Positions 12,196 through 24,345 are shown, numbered from the stretch's first letter. The stretch: DNA of 64,000 nucleotides from Chlorocebus sabaeus (GCF_047675955.1 NC_132914.1:39581521-39645520); one strand, 5' to 3'. Numbers and translations are program-made. The notes: generated from the sequence alone by a model not told the origin.

Positions 12196-12734
12196 CTACA
12201 AATTATTTTAAAATACTAGCACTGTAATTTCCTGGCTCCACTTATTAATCACTTAAAGATCTTTTCAATACCAACTTCAAAATAAAATCTTAGTCACTTT
12301 AACATATAACAGTGTTCTTTCATGTACTAAAAGCATGTTCCATAAAATATTTGATATACTTTCATCAAAAGCAAAACCAAACATTCTCAGTGATGATTAC
12401 AGTCAAAGGAAAACTAAGTTTAAAAATATAGTATACGTTACACAAACAATTCAGCCAGTTGTAAACACAACACAGAGGCTGCATCTAAGATAATGCAATA
12501 AATGTTTTACTTCTCTATTACATTTTCAAAGATTTCCATAATTGGCAGCAGTCTATTATTATTCTCTTAACCCCTAGGACAAGATTAATTCCTCAATATT
12601 TTAAAAAACAATCCAGATAGAGACCAAGTTCACAAAATTATCTAACAAAAATATAGACACTAAAAATATTTTTAAACAATAAGTAAAAAGGTATACTTTC
12701 ATATACCACTTAAACAGTAAGAAAACTTTTATAC

Positions 12735-12792
12735 CTTTTAGTTTTCTGCCAAAAACTAAAAGGTATAGACGTTTTTGGCAGAAAACTAAAAG
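12735..12792. repeat. 22-bp perfect inverted repeat (hairpin)
   Basis: Arms 12735-12756 and 12771-12792 are exact reverse complements (CTTTTAGTTTTCTGCC... left), with a 14-base spacer that itself contains TAAAAGGTAT, complementary to ATACCTTTTA at 12731-12740. Confidence 0.97.
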
Positions 12793-13134
12793 ATCTGAGC
12801 TCATAACTAGTATTTGTGCACTAAATATGCAAAATGAACTGATTTAACCTGAAAAAACATCAAATATATTTTTTACAGTTAGACCAAGCATAAAAATCCA
12901 AATGAATTTAAAAGCTTAAGTAGATAGATGTAAACAGACGATGGAGAGGGAGGAGAACAAAAATATGAATGAATGATCATTAGCATCACCTTTACCACCA
13001 TCTCAGAACAAAAGGTAGTGAGATTTCAGGTGAATTTTCTTTTTCTTATATGTTTTCTTCTGCCTGTATCTGTTCTCTTATTGTTTAGTAATATTTTGTT
13101 GTTGTTGTTGTTAAGGAAGTTACAAGGCTGACCT

Positions 13135-13530
13135 GATTAAAGAGTATATATTCCATTGTAACAGCTAGGTATGGTCATATGACTAAATTCAGACCAATGG
13201 GATACTGGCAGAAACGTCACAATGACTTCTAGAAAGTACCCTTAAGAGAAGGATACTGCCATTTTTCACTCCCTGTCCTCATGTTGAATAGAATATGGGT
13301 GCATTGGTTGGAGTCCGAGTAGTCATCATGGACCATCAAGCAGAAGCCTCATGTTGAAAATGGCTTAGCCACAGTCAGACGAAGCCAGAGTATCTGAAGA
13401 TAAAGAACTGCCATATAATCCAGACAACCTACTTTCATGGGAGAGAGAAATAAACTTAAATCCTGTTTAAGCCACTGTTATTTTGGGTGTTCTGCCACTG
13501 TTGCCAAATTGATTTTAACTAATACAAAAC
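13135..13530 (+). repeat. LTR-like old repeat (MLT1-like)
   Basis: Ends AAGCCACTGTTATTTTGGGT ... TAACTAATAC, a pattern common to mammalian MaLR-type LTRs; exact family not fixed. Confidence 0.5.
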
Positions 13531-13901
13531 CAAAATAAATAACTTACTTATCAGAACCAGAAGCCACTTCCCGCCATATTATTAATCAAGAATTCTCTCC
13601 TCTCAAAACAGGATTAAAACCTTTATATAAGCTCTGATTCAGGCACTCCCAAGGAAAGGATACAGACAAAATAAATCATAGAACTTCTTAGTCAAAGCAT
13701 CCTGGAACTAGAGTCACTAAAATAAAACCTCCATGTTTCACCAAGAACTTACTTTTAAGTAGCCCACTGCCGTTCAAAAATAAACCTTCCTCTTTCACCT
13801 TAGATCTGGACTCAGATGGAAGTGGTTCAAGAAGCACTCCCCACTTTAAAAGGGTGGTGTTACAGAACAAATATTTTTGTGCAGTGAAGAAATAAAACAA
13901 C

Positions 13902-14263
13902 TGATATGGTATAGCTCTGCGTTGCCACTCAAATCTCATCTCGAACTGTAATTCCCACGTGTCGAGGGAAGGACCTAGTGGGAGATGATTTGATCATGAG
14001 GGCTGTTTCCCCCTTACTGTTCTCGTGATAACCATCAGTTCTCATGAGATCTGATGGTTTAAAAGTGTGGTGTTCTTTCTCTTTCTCTCTCTTCTGCTGC
14101 CATGTAAGACATGCCTTACTTTCCCCTTTGCCTTCTGCCATGACTCTAAGTTTCCTGAGGCCTCTCCAGCAATGCTGAACTGTGAGTCAATTAAACTTCT
14201 TTTCTTTATAAATTACCAAGTCTCAGGTAGTTCTTTCTAGCAATGTGAAAACAGACTATTACA
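13902..14263 (+). mobile_element. MaLR solo LTR (THE1/MST type)
   Basis: TGATATGG start, CAAATCTCATC and CACGTG in the 5' part, AATTAAACTTCTTTTC end, TTACA terminus. ACAAC flanks both sides as a perfect 5-bp target duplication. Complete LTR with no internal sequence. Confidence 0.9.
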
Positions 14264-14332
14264 ACAACATTCTATTATAGTATATTATTAAATATTCAAC
14301 TCTACAACCTTGACTACGTCTCAAATACTTAC

Positions 14333-14504
14333 TCTGTCTTTAAAGCTATGATGTAGCTGATCTTCAGCAAAAATATGGAATTGAAGAGGTTTCATGCTGA
14401 AAATGATAGCTGACTTCAACATGGTCATAGTTTCTTCCAGTCTTTCACCACAGGCAACTACAGCTAGATGCATTTTCTCAACAGGCTGTATTTTCAGACT
14501 GTAC
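14333..14504 (-). CDS. GXYLT1: GXYLT1 exon: start of the GT8 catalytic domain
   Basis: 172-nt exon with acceptor CCAATTAG|GTACAG and donor AGA|GTAAGTAT. Entry is phase 2 (AG|G gives Arg) and exit phase 0. It codes residues ~106-162 of the long isoform: RYSLKIQPVEK, then the first beta strand of the glycosyltransferase fold, MHLAVVACGERLEETM, which in GT8 enzymes contributes to the UDP-sugar pocket, and a second strand around PLQFHIFAEDQ. Upstream in-frame codons as far as MNMMEVPCC are intronic and not part of the protein, because the acceptor falls between them and Arg-Tyr-Ser. Compared with the human sequence as I remember it, there is an Asp for Gly change near the exon end (FKDR), not checked against a database. 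Confidence 0.96.
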
Positions 14505-14589
14505 CTAATTGGAAAGAAAACCACATTTTCCAACAGTTTTAGTATATGTTTACAACATGGTACTTCCATCATGTTCAAAAAGTGAAGTT

Positions 14590-14830
14590 CAAGGACAGAT
14601 GTGGTGACTCACGCCTTTAGTCCCAGCTACTTGGGAAGCTAAGGCAGGAGGATCACTTGAAACCAAGAGTTCAATGCTGCAGTAAGCTATGACTACATCA
14701 CTACACTCCAGCGTGGGCAACAGAGCCAGACCCTGTGAAAGACAGAGAAGAAAGAAAGGATGAGGATGGAAAAAGAAAGGAAAGGGGAAAGGGAGAGAAG
14801 GAAGGGAAAAAAAAGAAAGAAAGAAAAACT
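14590..14830 (+). mobile_element. Alu with internal deletion and purine-rich tail
   Basis: 5' end joins directly to right-arm sequence; tail is a GAAAG/GGAAA tract to about 14830. Confidence 0.8.
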
Positions 14831-14862
14831 GAAGTTCAAAATTTGTATTTATAAAACAAATG

Positions 14863-15134
14863 AGGCCAAGTCTGCAATCCCAGAGCTTTGAGAGGCCAAG
14901 GCAGAAGTGTCACTTCAGGCCAGGAGTTCAAGACCAGCCTAGGCAACATACTGAGATCTCATCCCTACAAAAAATACAAAAATTAGCCAGGAGTGGTGGC
15001 ATGCGCCTGTAGCCCCAGCTACTCAGGAGGCTGACATGGGAGGATATTTTGAGCCCAGAAGATAGAAGCTGCAGTGAGCTGTAATTGTGCCACTTTACTT
15101 CAGACAGAGCAAGATCCTGTCTCGAAAAAAAATA
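14863..15134 (+). mobile_element. Alu (old, J-like)
   Basis: Diverged but complete dimer ending CCTGTCTCGAAAAAAA. Confidence 0.85.
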
Positions 15135-15857
15135 ACGTATTTATTTAAAAAATAAGTAAAGGACAAAGGTCAAATTACAAAACATTTTTAAAATGTTGAA
15201 TCAATCATGTATTTCCACACTCTCAACCAGCTCTTCTCACCAATTTTCCTCCTTTCAAACTACAGAACACACAAAAAATGACTACTTTCTCAATTCTCCC
15301 AAGAATACAAAACTAGTACCATTGTGGCTGCCAGTAAATAAATTAATTCATTACTCACATTAGATGCCTTAGGAAATTGGAGCTTAATTCTCTCAAGGAA
15401 CCTACTGAGAAAGGTTGATTTGAGGTCTTTCATTCAATTTTTTGAAAACATTGTTATTAAAAAAAAAAAACCTTGAAAACATTCTTACTTCATCTGAAAC
15501 CTCTCCCCATACCACCTCTCACCAACCAACAGTTCACTGTAAAGCAAACCCAGTCATAATTTCATCCATAAATATTTCAGTATTACATCCAATCTTAAAC
15601 CATGCTGACTACAAGAAAAAATTTCCTTCACATTAATAATACACATTCAGTCCCATTTACCAAATACCCAGCAAGATGTAAACACTTCTAAGATGGTCTA
15701 AAACATGCTAGTTGAACACTAGTACGTCTTTAGAATCTACTTCTAACACAGAGCAGCAGTGTATACCAACAGGCTTAAGTAACCTTTAATACCTCTTGCT
15801 TCTGCTGTGCCACTTCTTTCACATGTCTGGTGTTAGCATAAGCTTCGGTCTTTTTAC

Positions 15858-16164
15858 TTTTTTTTCTTCTTTTTAGAGACAGGGTCTCCTCACTCTATCA
15901 CCTACGATGGAGTGCAGTGGCGCATTCATAGCTAACTGCAGCCTCAACCTCCCAGGCTCAAGCCATCTTCCCATCTCAGCCTCCCAAGTAGCTGGGACCA
16001 CAGACGTGCAACATGTCCAACTAATTTTTTTTTTTTTTATTTTTTGTAGAGATGGGGTCTCACTATGTTGCCCAGACTAGCCTCGAACTCCTGGCCTCAA
16101 GGGATCCTCCCACCTCAGCCTCCCAAAGTGCTGGGATTATAGGCATGAGCCAGCACGCCTGGCC
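15858..16164 (-). mobile_element. Alu (old, J-like)
   Basis: T-rich start, both arms, ends GAGCCAGCACGCCTGGCC; A-rich middle linker at 16026-16045. Confidence 0.88.
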
Positions 16165-16697
16165 AGCTTGGGTCTTTTTAAAGCTATTATCTTCCGTTGA
16201 CAGTAATTTGAAACAAGCAATGTCTCTTCCCTTGTTTGTACCCTCTATCCTTTGCCCTCTTTTGTGCTGAGCCCATCAGTTCATAACACTGAAACTAATG
16301 ACGGAGGGGATACTTAAACTATCGGTGGAGGGGAGACTATCTACGCTTTCTACGTCTATAAAGCGGGGACATGAATCCAGTTCATCTCAAAAACAGTGGA
16401 AGCCACAATGACAAGTTAAAAACTAAGCAATAAAGACACAACAATTTTAAGAGAATTCTAAATTACCTCATCTTTCTAGTGACTGCCTCCAGATCCTACT
16501 TCTCTTTACAGCATCATGATTTAAGAATCATTAATGGGCTCAGATTGCTTTACTGGCCCATAGCTAGATCTTGCCCCAAAGTCAAAGGCCAAGAGAAGAT
16601 TTTAAAAGTAAGGCATGATAGTCATACGCTGTTTTGTACAGCATCAGCTACATACACAGATAAGAAGTATATTAAACCTTAAGAAAAAACAGCCTCA

Positions 16698-16990
16698 AGT
16701 CCAGGTATGGTGGCTAACACCTGTAATTCCAGTACTTTGGGAGGCCAAGTCGAGAGGAGAACTTGAGGTCCGGAGTTTGAGACCAGCCTGGGTAACACAG
16801 TGAGACCCAGTATCCACACACACAAAAAAACTAGCTGGGTGTGGTGGTGCACACATGTACACCTAGCTATTCAAAGGCTGAGGCAGGAGGGTTGCTTGAG
16901 TCCAGCAGTTCAAGACTGCAAAGAGCTGTGATCATGTCACAGTGCACTCCAGCCTGGGTGCTGGGCGATGTCTTAAATAATAATATACCC
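16698..16990 (+). mobile_element. Alu (old, J-like)
   Basis: TCCAGGTATGGTGGC start, linker with CACACA at 16817, ends GATGTCTTAAATAATAATA. Confidence 0.85.
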
Positions 16991-17652
16991 AAATGTTTCT
17001 CAAGAAAAAAAAAATCCCTCTAAAAATCAGTCTCAGGAACTCCTCCCAGGTATTTTAGCAAGGATCATTTTGGTCACACTGCCAGCACTCCTTTCACCAA
17101 TTTCTACAGGAGTACTGTCAACTACATCACATTTCCTTTTCTGTTTGGGATCCTTTTGAGTGAAAGTATTATATACAGTACAGGCTCAACTCCTAAACTG
17201 ACCACAAAAAACACAGTAAAAATGTGTCTCTGACAACCACCCTAACCCTAGACCTGAAAGACAGGAAAATCAATTGCAACTGGAAAAAAATCTAAAGTAA
17301 GCTTCTACATGATAAGAAGTGATAACTAAAACCTTCTAAGCAGTTATAGGGAAGCAGTCATTCAAATTATGTTGGCCGCAATTGAATGGCGGAATCTTGC
17401 CAGGGTCTACAAAAATCTTTCTTTTGATCACAATATGAACAGGAGAAAAGTCTATGTGGATTTAAAGAAATGTAAATAGAAAAGGAGATTTTAAAGTCAA
17501 ACTTATTTTTCTACAGATATACGATTAGAAGAAATTCTTCAGATGATTCAAAGATAATATCTGAGGGCTCCCATGGTTAAAGCTGGCATAACCTGCGTAT
17601 GAAAAGTATGACAGTAATGAATGATAGCGTATTAAATTTATAAAGTGAACCC

Positions 17653-17951
17653 TGGCCGGGCACGGTGGCTCACACCTGTAATCCCAGCACTTTGACAGGC
17701 CGAAGTGCGTGAATCATTTGAGGTCAAGAGTTTGAGATTAGGCTGGCCAACATGGTGAAACCCCGTCTCTACTAAAAATACAATAATTAGCCGGGCGTGG
17801 TGGCACACACTTGTAGTCCCAGCTACTCGGGAGACTGAGGCAGGAGAATTGCATGAACCCAGGAGGCAAAGGTTGCAGTGATCTGCGATCGTGCCCCTGC
17901 ACTACAGTCTGGGCAACAGAGCAAGATTCTGTTTCAAAAAAATAAATACAA
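17653..17951 (+). mobile_element. Alu (S-like)
   Basis: Full dimer with AAATAAAT tail; AAAGTGAAC occurs on both sides as target duplication. Confidence 0.92.
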
Positions 17952-18264
17952 AGTGAACGCATCAGTCAAAAAATGATATTAAATAAAGGTGTAAGGAGAG
18001 GGAACTCTTCTTTTTTTAAAGATGAATACCAACCAATAAATGCAGAAGAAATTAGAGAATTATAAAATTCACTATTTTGCAATCACCACTGTAACAGATA
18101 ATCCAGACAAAAATAATCAGTGGATGCTAAAACTACATACTAACAAAATATTTCCCCCATATATTATACAGGAGATAAAAGTACTAGTACAGTGTAGAAA
18201 TGCGAGAACATCACCTTAACCTTTGATCAAACTTAATATTAAATTTATGGCTTCAGAAGTCTCC

Positions 18265-18845
18265 TGATAGCATGCCCAAAGAAGAACACAGTATCCCATG
18301 CAGTAATCTTGCCAAAAATCCTGAATCTAATAATAAGTGGACAGTCAGCAAATCAAAATTAAGGGACATTCTGCAAAATAAAAACAAAAATATCACAAAA
18401 GATACCAAAAACAGCACCCCTTCTCACCCCAAAAAAAGGCTAGGGAACAGTTCTAGAATAAAGGAGACTAACTCAGCCTGAGTTGAATGCAATGTATGGT
18501 CCTTGGCTGGGTCCTGAATGGGGAAGAAAAGATACAAAGGACATTAACAGGAAAATAAGAAAATAGGAATAGGAATATATGTTCTATGAACAATGTTAAA
18601 TAACTTAAAGTGACAATTATGGCTGTATTAAAGTATGTCCCTGTTCTTAGGAGACACATGCTGAATCTATATATTTAGGGGTGTGTCATAATGCCTGCTG
18701 TCTCTCAAATGGTTTGGCAGAAAAAGAAAAGTGGTAAAATGTTAGTAATAAATATCTAGGTGAAAAATGTATGGTATGCTTACTGTACTATTCTTGTAAC
18801 CTTTGTATATTTGAAATTTATCAAAGTAAAAAGTTGGGAGGTAGG
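18265..18845 (+). repeat. L1M 3'-end region (L1ME-like)
   Basis: Degraded old L1 3' UTR: GGGACATTCTGCAAAATAA ... GTCCCTGTTCTTAGGAGACAC ... TTTGAAATTTATCAAAGTAA. Confidence 0.6.
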
Positions 18846-19065
18846 GGTTTATCATTAAAAAAACTTAAAAGAATGCTTTACATAACAAATTTAGATGCAA
18901 ATACTGTTAACAAATTTCTAAATCTTAGGAATTAACTTCTGATTTTAAGCAAATTTCTGCTATAAAGGAATAATAATACCATTTTGTTTTATTTCACAGT
19001 ATAATCTCCAGTATGTTCTTATAGCCTATTATTAAATTAGTATTCTCTATTTAAAAAGATACATA

Positions 19066-19369
19066 GGCCGGGCACAGTGGCTCAAGCCTGTAATCCCAGC
19101 ACTTTGGGAGGCCGAGACGGGCAGATCAGGAGGTCAGGAGATCGAGACCATCCTGGCTAACGCAGTGAAACCCCGTCTCTACTAAAAAATACAAAAAACT
19201 AGCCGGGCAAGGTGGCGGGCGCCTGTAGTCCCAGCTACTCGGGAGGCTGAGGCAGGAGGATGGCGTAAACCCGGGAGGCGGAGTTTGCAGTGAGCTGAGA
19301 TCTGGCCACTGCACTCCAGCGCGGGGGACAGAGGGAGACTCCGTCTCAAAAAATAAAAATAAAAAAAAT
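19066..19369 (+). mobile_element. AluY, Old World monkey type (first of tandem pair)
   Basis: Close to AluY with ACTAGCCGGGC and GATCTGGCCACTG; tail AAAATAAAAAT. Flanked by AAAAAGATACATA on both sides. Confidence 0.93.
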
Positions 19370-19383
19370 AAAAAGATACATAA

Positions 19384-19677
19384 GGCCGGGCACTGTGGCT
19401 CAAGCCTGTAATCCCAGCACTTTGGGAGGCCGAGGCGGGTGGATCACGAGGTCAGGAGATCGAGACCATCCTGGCTAACACAGTGAAACCCTGTCTCTAC
19501 TAAAAATACAAAAAATTAGCCAGACGTGATGGCAGGCGCCTGTAGTCCCAGCTACAGGGGAGGCTGAGGCAGGAGAATGGCATAAACCCAGGAGGCGGAG
19601 CTTGCAGTGAACCGAGATCACGCCACTGCACTCCAGCCTGGGCAACAGAGTGAGACTCCGTCTAAAAAAAAAAAAAA
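19384..19677 (+). mobile_element. AluY (second of tandem pair)
   Basis: Complete AluY directly after the second copy of AAAAAGATACATA; a third copy follows its tail at ~19678-19690. Confidence 0.93.
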
Positions 19678-20989
19678 AAAAAGATACATAATTAGACTAA
19701 AAACTCCCATTGACGTATATAAAGTCAAACTAAACAAATTTCAAATAACCATCTACTCAAACTAAAAGAGAAATGCCATGAAGCTATCTTTAAAAACCTG
19801 CAGTTGAACAAAAATGGAAAGCTTTTTTGCTTAGCCTGTTGTGCTTAAAAAGAAAAACAACACCTTCTTCTCTTACTATTAAAAGAGTTGTTCCCAGCAA
19901 CACATAATGGACTAAAAGAAAGAAAAAAAAAAGAATTGTGTTAAATTATCACACCGGGCAAAATTACTTTCATGAGTTGCATGTAAAACACTTTCAAAAC
20001 AAAATACTTAAAAAAAACTCTAGGATTTGTATATAAAGTATTAAAAAATAAAATCTAAAAATCCAACATGAAATATAAGTATTAATTTCTAAAATATAAT
20101 TTTAAATAACCAGTAAAAATATATCTCTTAAAACTAGTATGAACTACTCAAAATACAGCTAAGATTAAATTCACCTGTGACCACATAATTCACAAATCTA
20201 AAATCAATTCCCACCATAAAGATTAAATATTTTAAATAACTGATTTTTTTAAAAGCTCAAGTCACAGAAAAATTAGTACATTAAAACAAAATATTTTTTA
20301 TATTTTGATAATTCTAAAATTTAGAGTTTGTATAATGAAAGTAAAATAAAAAACAAATTAGAAACTTATTAGCAATCAATGGCAAAACCGAATATATTAT
20401 TCTAAGAGTTCATAAAATAAACATTAAAAATTCAATAAATATCAATATCAAATAGATGATATACAGAACAAAAGAAAAAAGATAAATAAATGTGGAAATA
20501 CATTCAACAAATAATCAACAAAAAGCTATCATTTTAATAAGTGATAAAATTATAATTCCCAATAATGCTAAGGTTATGATGACCCCAAATACACTCACAC
20601 AATGCTGGTGCATGCTTATAGCCAGATAATTTTTAAAACACAATTTAGTGATATAATTCATTCTTTTTAACAAATATTTGAACTCCTTTCATATAGGCAC
20701 TGGAGTAGGCAAGAAAGCCACAATCTTCACCTCACACAATTTGCAGCCTGTTGTGAAAAGACTGATTTTTAAAACAATAAGAAAGCATGGTAATTGTTTT
20801 AATAGAAAAAACTGAGATTGTTAAAGAGGCTCACAACACAAACATCTAACCTACTGTGACCTAGTCTAACCTGGTATTGGGGAAAGTTTCCCAAATGATC
20901 CTGTTAATCATTTGTTTCTCACTGGTTCCCAAACACCTTGCTAGGCATGGGACTTAAATGATAACACCACATAGTATCAGCCTGCAGAG

Positions 20990-21660
20990 TTAAAGGTCTA
21001 GAAGTGAAGATTCACAATCACAACAGATGTGGTAAATACAATAACCAAGAGGAGGCAGAGAAGGGAGATGAGGTGAGCAGTGAGAGGAAACTACAATCGT
21101 TTGAGAAGTGATGGGAAGTGATGAGTACAACCGTTAAGGGAGAAGGGAAGAAGTAGCCAGGAGCAACATTGTGAAAGGAGACAAGAAGAGTTAATGTAGA
21201 CTGACATGTGGAGAAAGTCCATTGTAAACATGATACAAAACACAGATGAAGGAAAGTCTGAGGAGCTAGACTATCAGTTCAGGTTTGAACATGAGTCTCT
21301 GAGGCATCTGAATCAGCAAGGTAAAAATGACCAATATGCAACTGGAAATACAGGTCTGGCTCTCAGAAAAGAACTCTGAATTGGAGCTATCAGTTAAACA
21401 AATTATCCTATAACTATTCAGGGAATGGGGAGAGAAAAGAGCAGAGTCCTAAGAAATGCAGATTATTTAGAAAGCAGAGTTAGAGGAGTCCAGGAGAGAG
21501 ATCAAAGAGCTGAGTAACTGGTCTGGTCTCAAAAGCCAGAGGCTAACAGAGCTGACAGAAAAAGGAAGTAGTAAACAGTGCCAAATGGGTAAGAAAAGTA
21601 AGATTAAGCCCCAAAACCATAATTCAGAGGTGGGGTGATGGGAATAAGAGTCAGGTGGTA
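20990..21660 (+). repeat. Degraded L2-like sequence
   Basis: G/A-rich run with phrases such as GAGGAGTCCAGGAGAG and TGGTAGATAGTTGAGG that recall L2 internal sequence; weak. Confidence 0.4.
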
Positions 21661-21706
21661 GATAGTTGAGGTGTGAAGTTCTTTTTATTTAAAGAAGTAA
21701 AACCAA

Positions 21707-22000
21707 GGCTGACCACGGTAGCTCACGTCTGTAATCCCAGCACTTTGGGAAGCCGAGGCAGCAGGATCACTTGAGCTCAGTTGTTCATGACCAGCCTGGG
21801 CAACATAGCGAGACCTCGTCTTGACTAATATTAAAAAAAAAAAAGATTCGGGTATGGTGGCATGCACCTGTAGTCCCAGCTACTTAGGGGACTCAGGCAG
21901 GAGAATCACTTGAGCCCAGGAGGTCCAGACAGCAGTGAGCCCTGGTGGTGCTACTGCACTCCAGCCTGGGCAACCAAGTGAGACCATCTCAAAAAAATGA
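21707..22000 (+). mobile_element. Alu (old, J-like)
   Basis: Complete dimer with a 12-A linker at 21833 and tail ATGAACAAACCAAAC. Confidence 0.87.
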
Positions 22001-22043
22001 ACAAACCAAACAAAACCCAGAAGTAAAACCAGTAGGTACTCTT

Positions 22044-22313
22044 TCGCCCAGGCTGGAGTGCAGCGATGTGATATTGGTTCACTGCAACCTCTCCCTCCCA
22101 GATTCAAGCGATTCTCAGGCCTCAGTCTCCCAAGCAGCTTGGACTACAGGTGTGCGCCTCCATGCCTGGCTGATTTTTGTATTTTTAGTAGAGATGGGGT
22201 TTCACCATTTTGACCAGGCTGGTTCTCGAACTCCTGACCTCAAGTGATCTGCATGCCTTGTCCTCCTAAAGTGCTGGAATTACAGGCATGAGCCACACCC
22301 CTCCAGCCAGCAG
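22044..22313 (-). mobile_element. Alu lacking its 3' end and A-tail
   Basis: Starts at TCGCCCAGGCTGGAG without the poly(T)/GAGACAGAGTCTC part. GTAGGTACTCTT is found intact on both sides (22032-22043 and 22314-22325). Confidence 0.9.
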
Positions 22314-22407
22314 GTAGGTACTCTTAAAAGAAGCTTGCTGATGAAGGGAAGAGAGGATTGAAAGCAAACTGTTGTGGGAATTTTTGATTTTGTTTTAAGG
22401 CCATAAA

Positions 22408-22456
22408 GCCAGGCACAGTGGCTCATGTCTATAATCCCAGCACTTTGAGAGGCAAT
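22408..22456 (+). mobile_element. Alu 5' fragment
   Basis: First ~50 bases of an Alu only (CCAGGCACAGTGGCTCATG ... CACTTTGAGAGGC). Confidence 0.75.
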
Positions 22457-22545
22457 GGAATAGTGTGATGTCATTGACATGAGAAATATGAAGACCATAC
22501 TACACTGAAAAGTATTAAAATTTTAAGCTCAGAATTCAAGATTAG

Positions 22546-22830
22546 GCCGGGGGTGGTGGCTCACGCCTGTAATTTCAGCATTTTGGGAGGCCGAGGCGGC
22601 CGGATCACCTAAGATCGGGAGTTTGAGACCAGCCTGAGCAACATGGTGAAACCCCGTCTCTACAAAAAACAGCCGGGCGCAGTGGCAGGTGCCTATAGTC
22701 CCAGCTCAGGAGACTGAGGCAGGAGAATTGCTTGAGCCCAGAAAGCAGTGGTTGCAGTGAGCCAAGATCATGCCATTGCACTCCAGCCTGGGAGACAGTG
22801 AAATCCTGTCTCAAGGAAAAAAAAAAAAAT
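22546..22830 (+). mobile_element. Alu (full length)
   Basis: ATTCAAGATTA flanks both ends as a target duplication; A-tail 22818-22830. Confidence 0.92.
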
Positions 22831-22874
22831 TCAAGATTAGTCTCCACCAGAATCACAAGTATGTAAAAGCATAT

Positions 22875-22924
22875 GATGTATATGAATGATGAAAACACAA
22901 GATGTATATGAATGATGAAAACAC
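22875..22924. repeat. Tandem duplication, period 26
   Basis: Two identical 24-base copies beginning GATGTATATGAATGATG separated by AA. Confidence 0.95.
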
Positions 22925-23999
22925 TTGTAATAGAAGTTGAGGCAGTTTTTTTTTTTTATTATTTTATATTCACTGTATAATAAATTAATCGGGAGAATAT
23001 GATCCCCCAGGTAAGATTTGATCTAAGTTATACAAATAATTCAAGTTGGGAAAGTAAGGTACCCAACTAAGGGCCCCCTGGTGCCAGGCAGAATGTGACA
23101 TCAAAAGGGGGATTCCAAAGAAGCTTTACCAGTATTAAAGTAGATACTGAGATGGAGGGCAAGAATGATTTGGCAGTTGTATGGCATTTGGGCTTGTATG
23201 CATATTTGAAACAGGGTGATTAAATGTGAGGGAATCCTTAGTTCTAAATAAGAAACTAAGTTTGAGAGTTTACAAAATTATATGACACAAAATATTTACT
23301 TTTTTGTGTGTAATAGCATGATATAATGGATGCAACGTTACGGGTAGAAAGTATAACAGAGAAAAGGCATATAATTTCTGAAGTCTCAAATTTAGGTTAC
23401 AGGCACAAGGTTTACAACATTATGTATCCATCCACATATAATTTATTCCATGGAATACTTGGGAGCATTAGAAAAATGAGTAAGAGGAGCCAAAACAAAA
23501 GGAATGGTAAGCAGAGAGTCCAGGATTCTGACTAGGTAAATTTCCCTGGGACATTCCTGCAGTCAATAAGGAGGAAAGACTATTATTACTCACCCTGTAA
23601 TTTACAAAAAGGTCTGGGTTGTATAAATCAGAGTATGCTGAAGTTTTCAAGTTTACCCAGCTTTGAGCTAGTGGAATTATGTGGCAAGGCAAAGTGGCTC
23701 TTGTCAATACTATATTCATTTGCAAATATTCATAAGAATGAAAACATAAAAAGCTTCAATTATCTAAAATTACAACCAAACTGAAAGGTTAGATTATCTT
23801 TAAAAGTTAATTTTTAAAAATTGGAATATTATCACTTGGCTCATATTATAATTTCAATCACCCAATCTCTTCCACAGCAACAGGATATAATTAAACTATC
23901 TGATTTGAACCTATTCCCTTCCAGCTCTTCATGGGATGCACACTGTATTGAGAATGCAAGAATTTACAAATATGTACAATTAATAGATATTTAAAATGC

Positions 24000-24345
24000 A
24001 GTTCTTACAGAGAGTAGAATGGTGGTCACCAGGCACTGGAGGTGAAGGGGTGGGAGAGAGTAGGTGATGGAAAGATGTTGACCAAAGAATACAACACAAA
24101 CTTCCAGTCAGAAAGAATAAGTTCTCAAGATCTACTGCACAGCAAGGTGACTACAGATAATTATGTTTATTTCAAAACTGCTAAGAGAACAGGTTTCAAA
24201 TGTGCCCATTATAAAAAGATAAATATGTAAGATGATAAATATGTTAATGAGCTTGATATAATCAGTCCACAATGTATACAGACACCAAAACATTGCTTTA
24301 TGCCCCATAAATTCCTACAATTATTGTCAATTAAAAATAAATTTT
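24000..24345 (+). repeat. L1M 3'-end region
   Basis: AGAATGGTGGTCACCAGG ... GAGCTTGATATAATCA ... TCAATTAAAAATAAA, the classical old-L1 3' end. Confidence 0.75.

Larger units (their letters stand above)
10854..14332 (-). other. GXYLT1: GXYLT1 intron within the GT8 region
   Basis: Phase 0 intron of 3.5 kb carrying a young AluY, an Alu half, a 22-bp inverted repeat and two LTR-type elements. 12200-12730 and 13540-13900 show nothing recognisable. Confidence 0.85.

Noticed and set aside
14394..14585. Plus-strand frame opposite a GXYLT1 exon
   Set aside because: Antisense shadow of the GT8 exon.
23468..23725. Minus-strand frame ending at a good donor (CAGG|GTGAGT, 23590)
   Set aside because: The best acceptor gives 74 nt, which does not keep the GXYLT1 frame, and the frame phase at the donor does not fit; no known exon matches.
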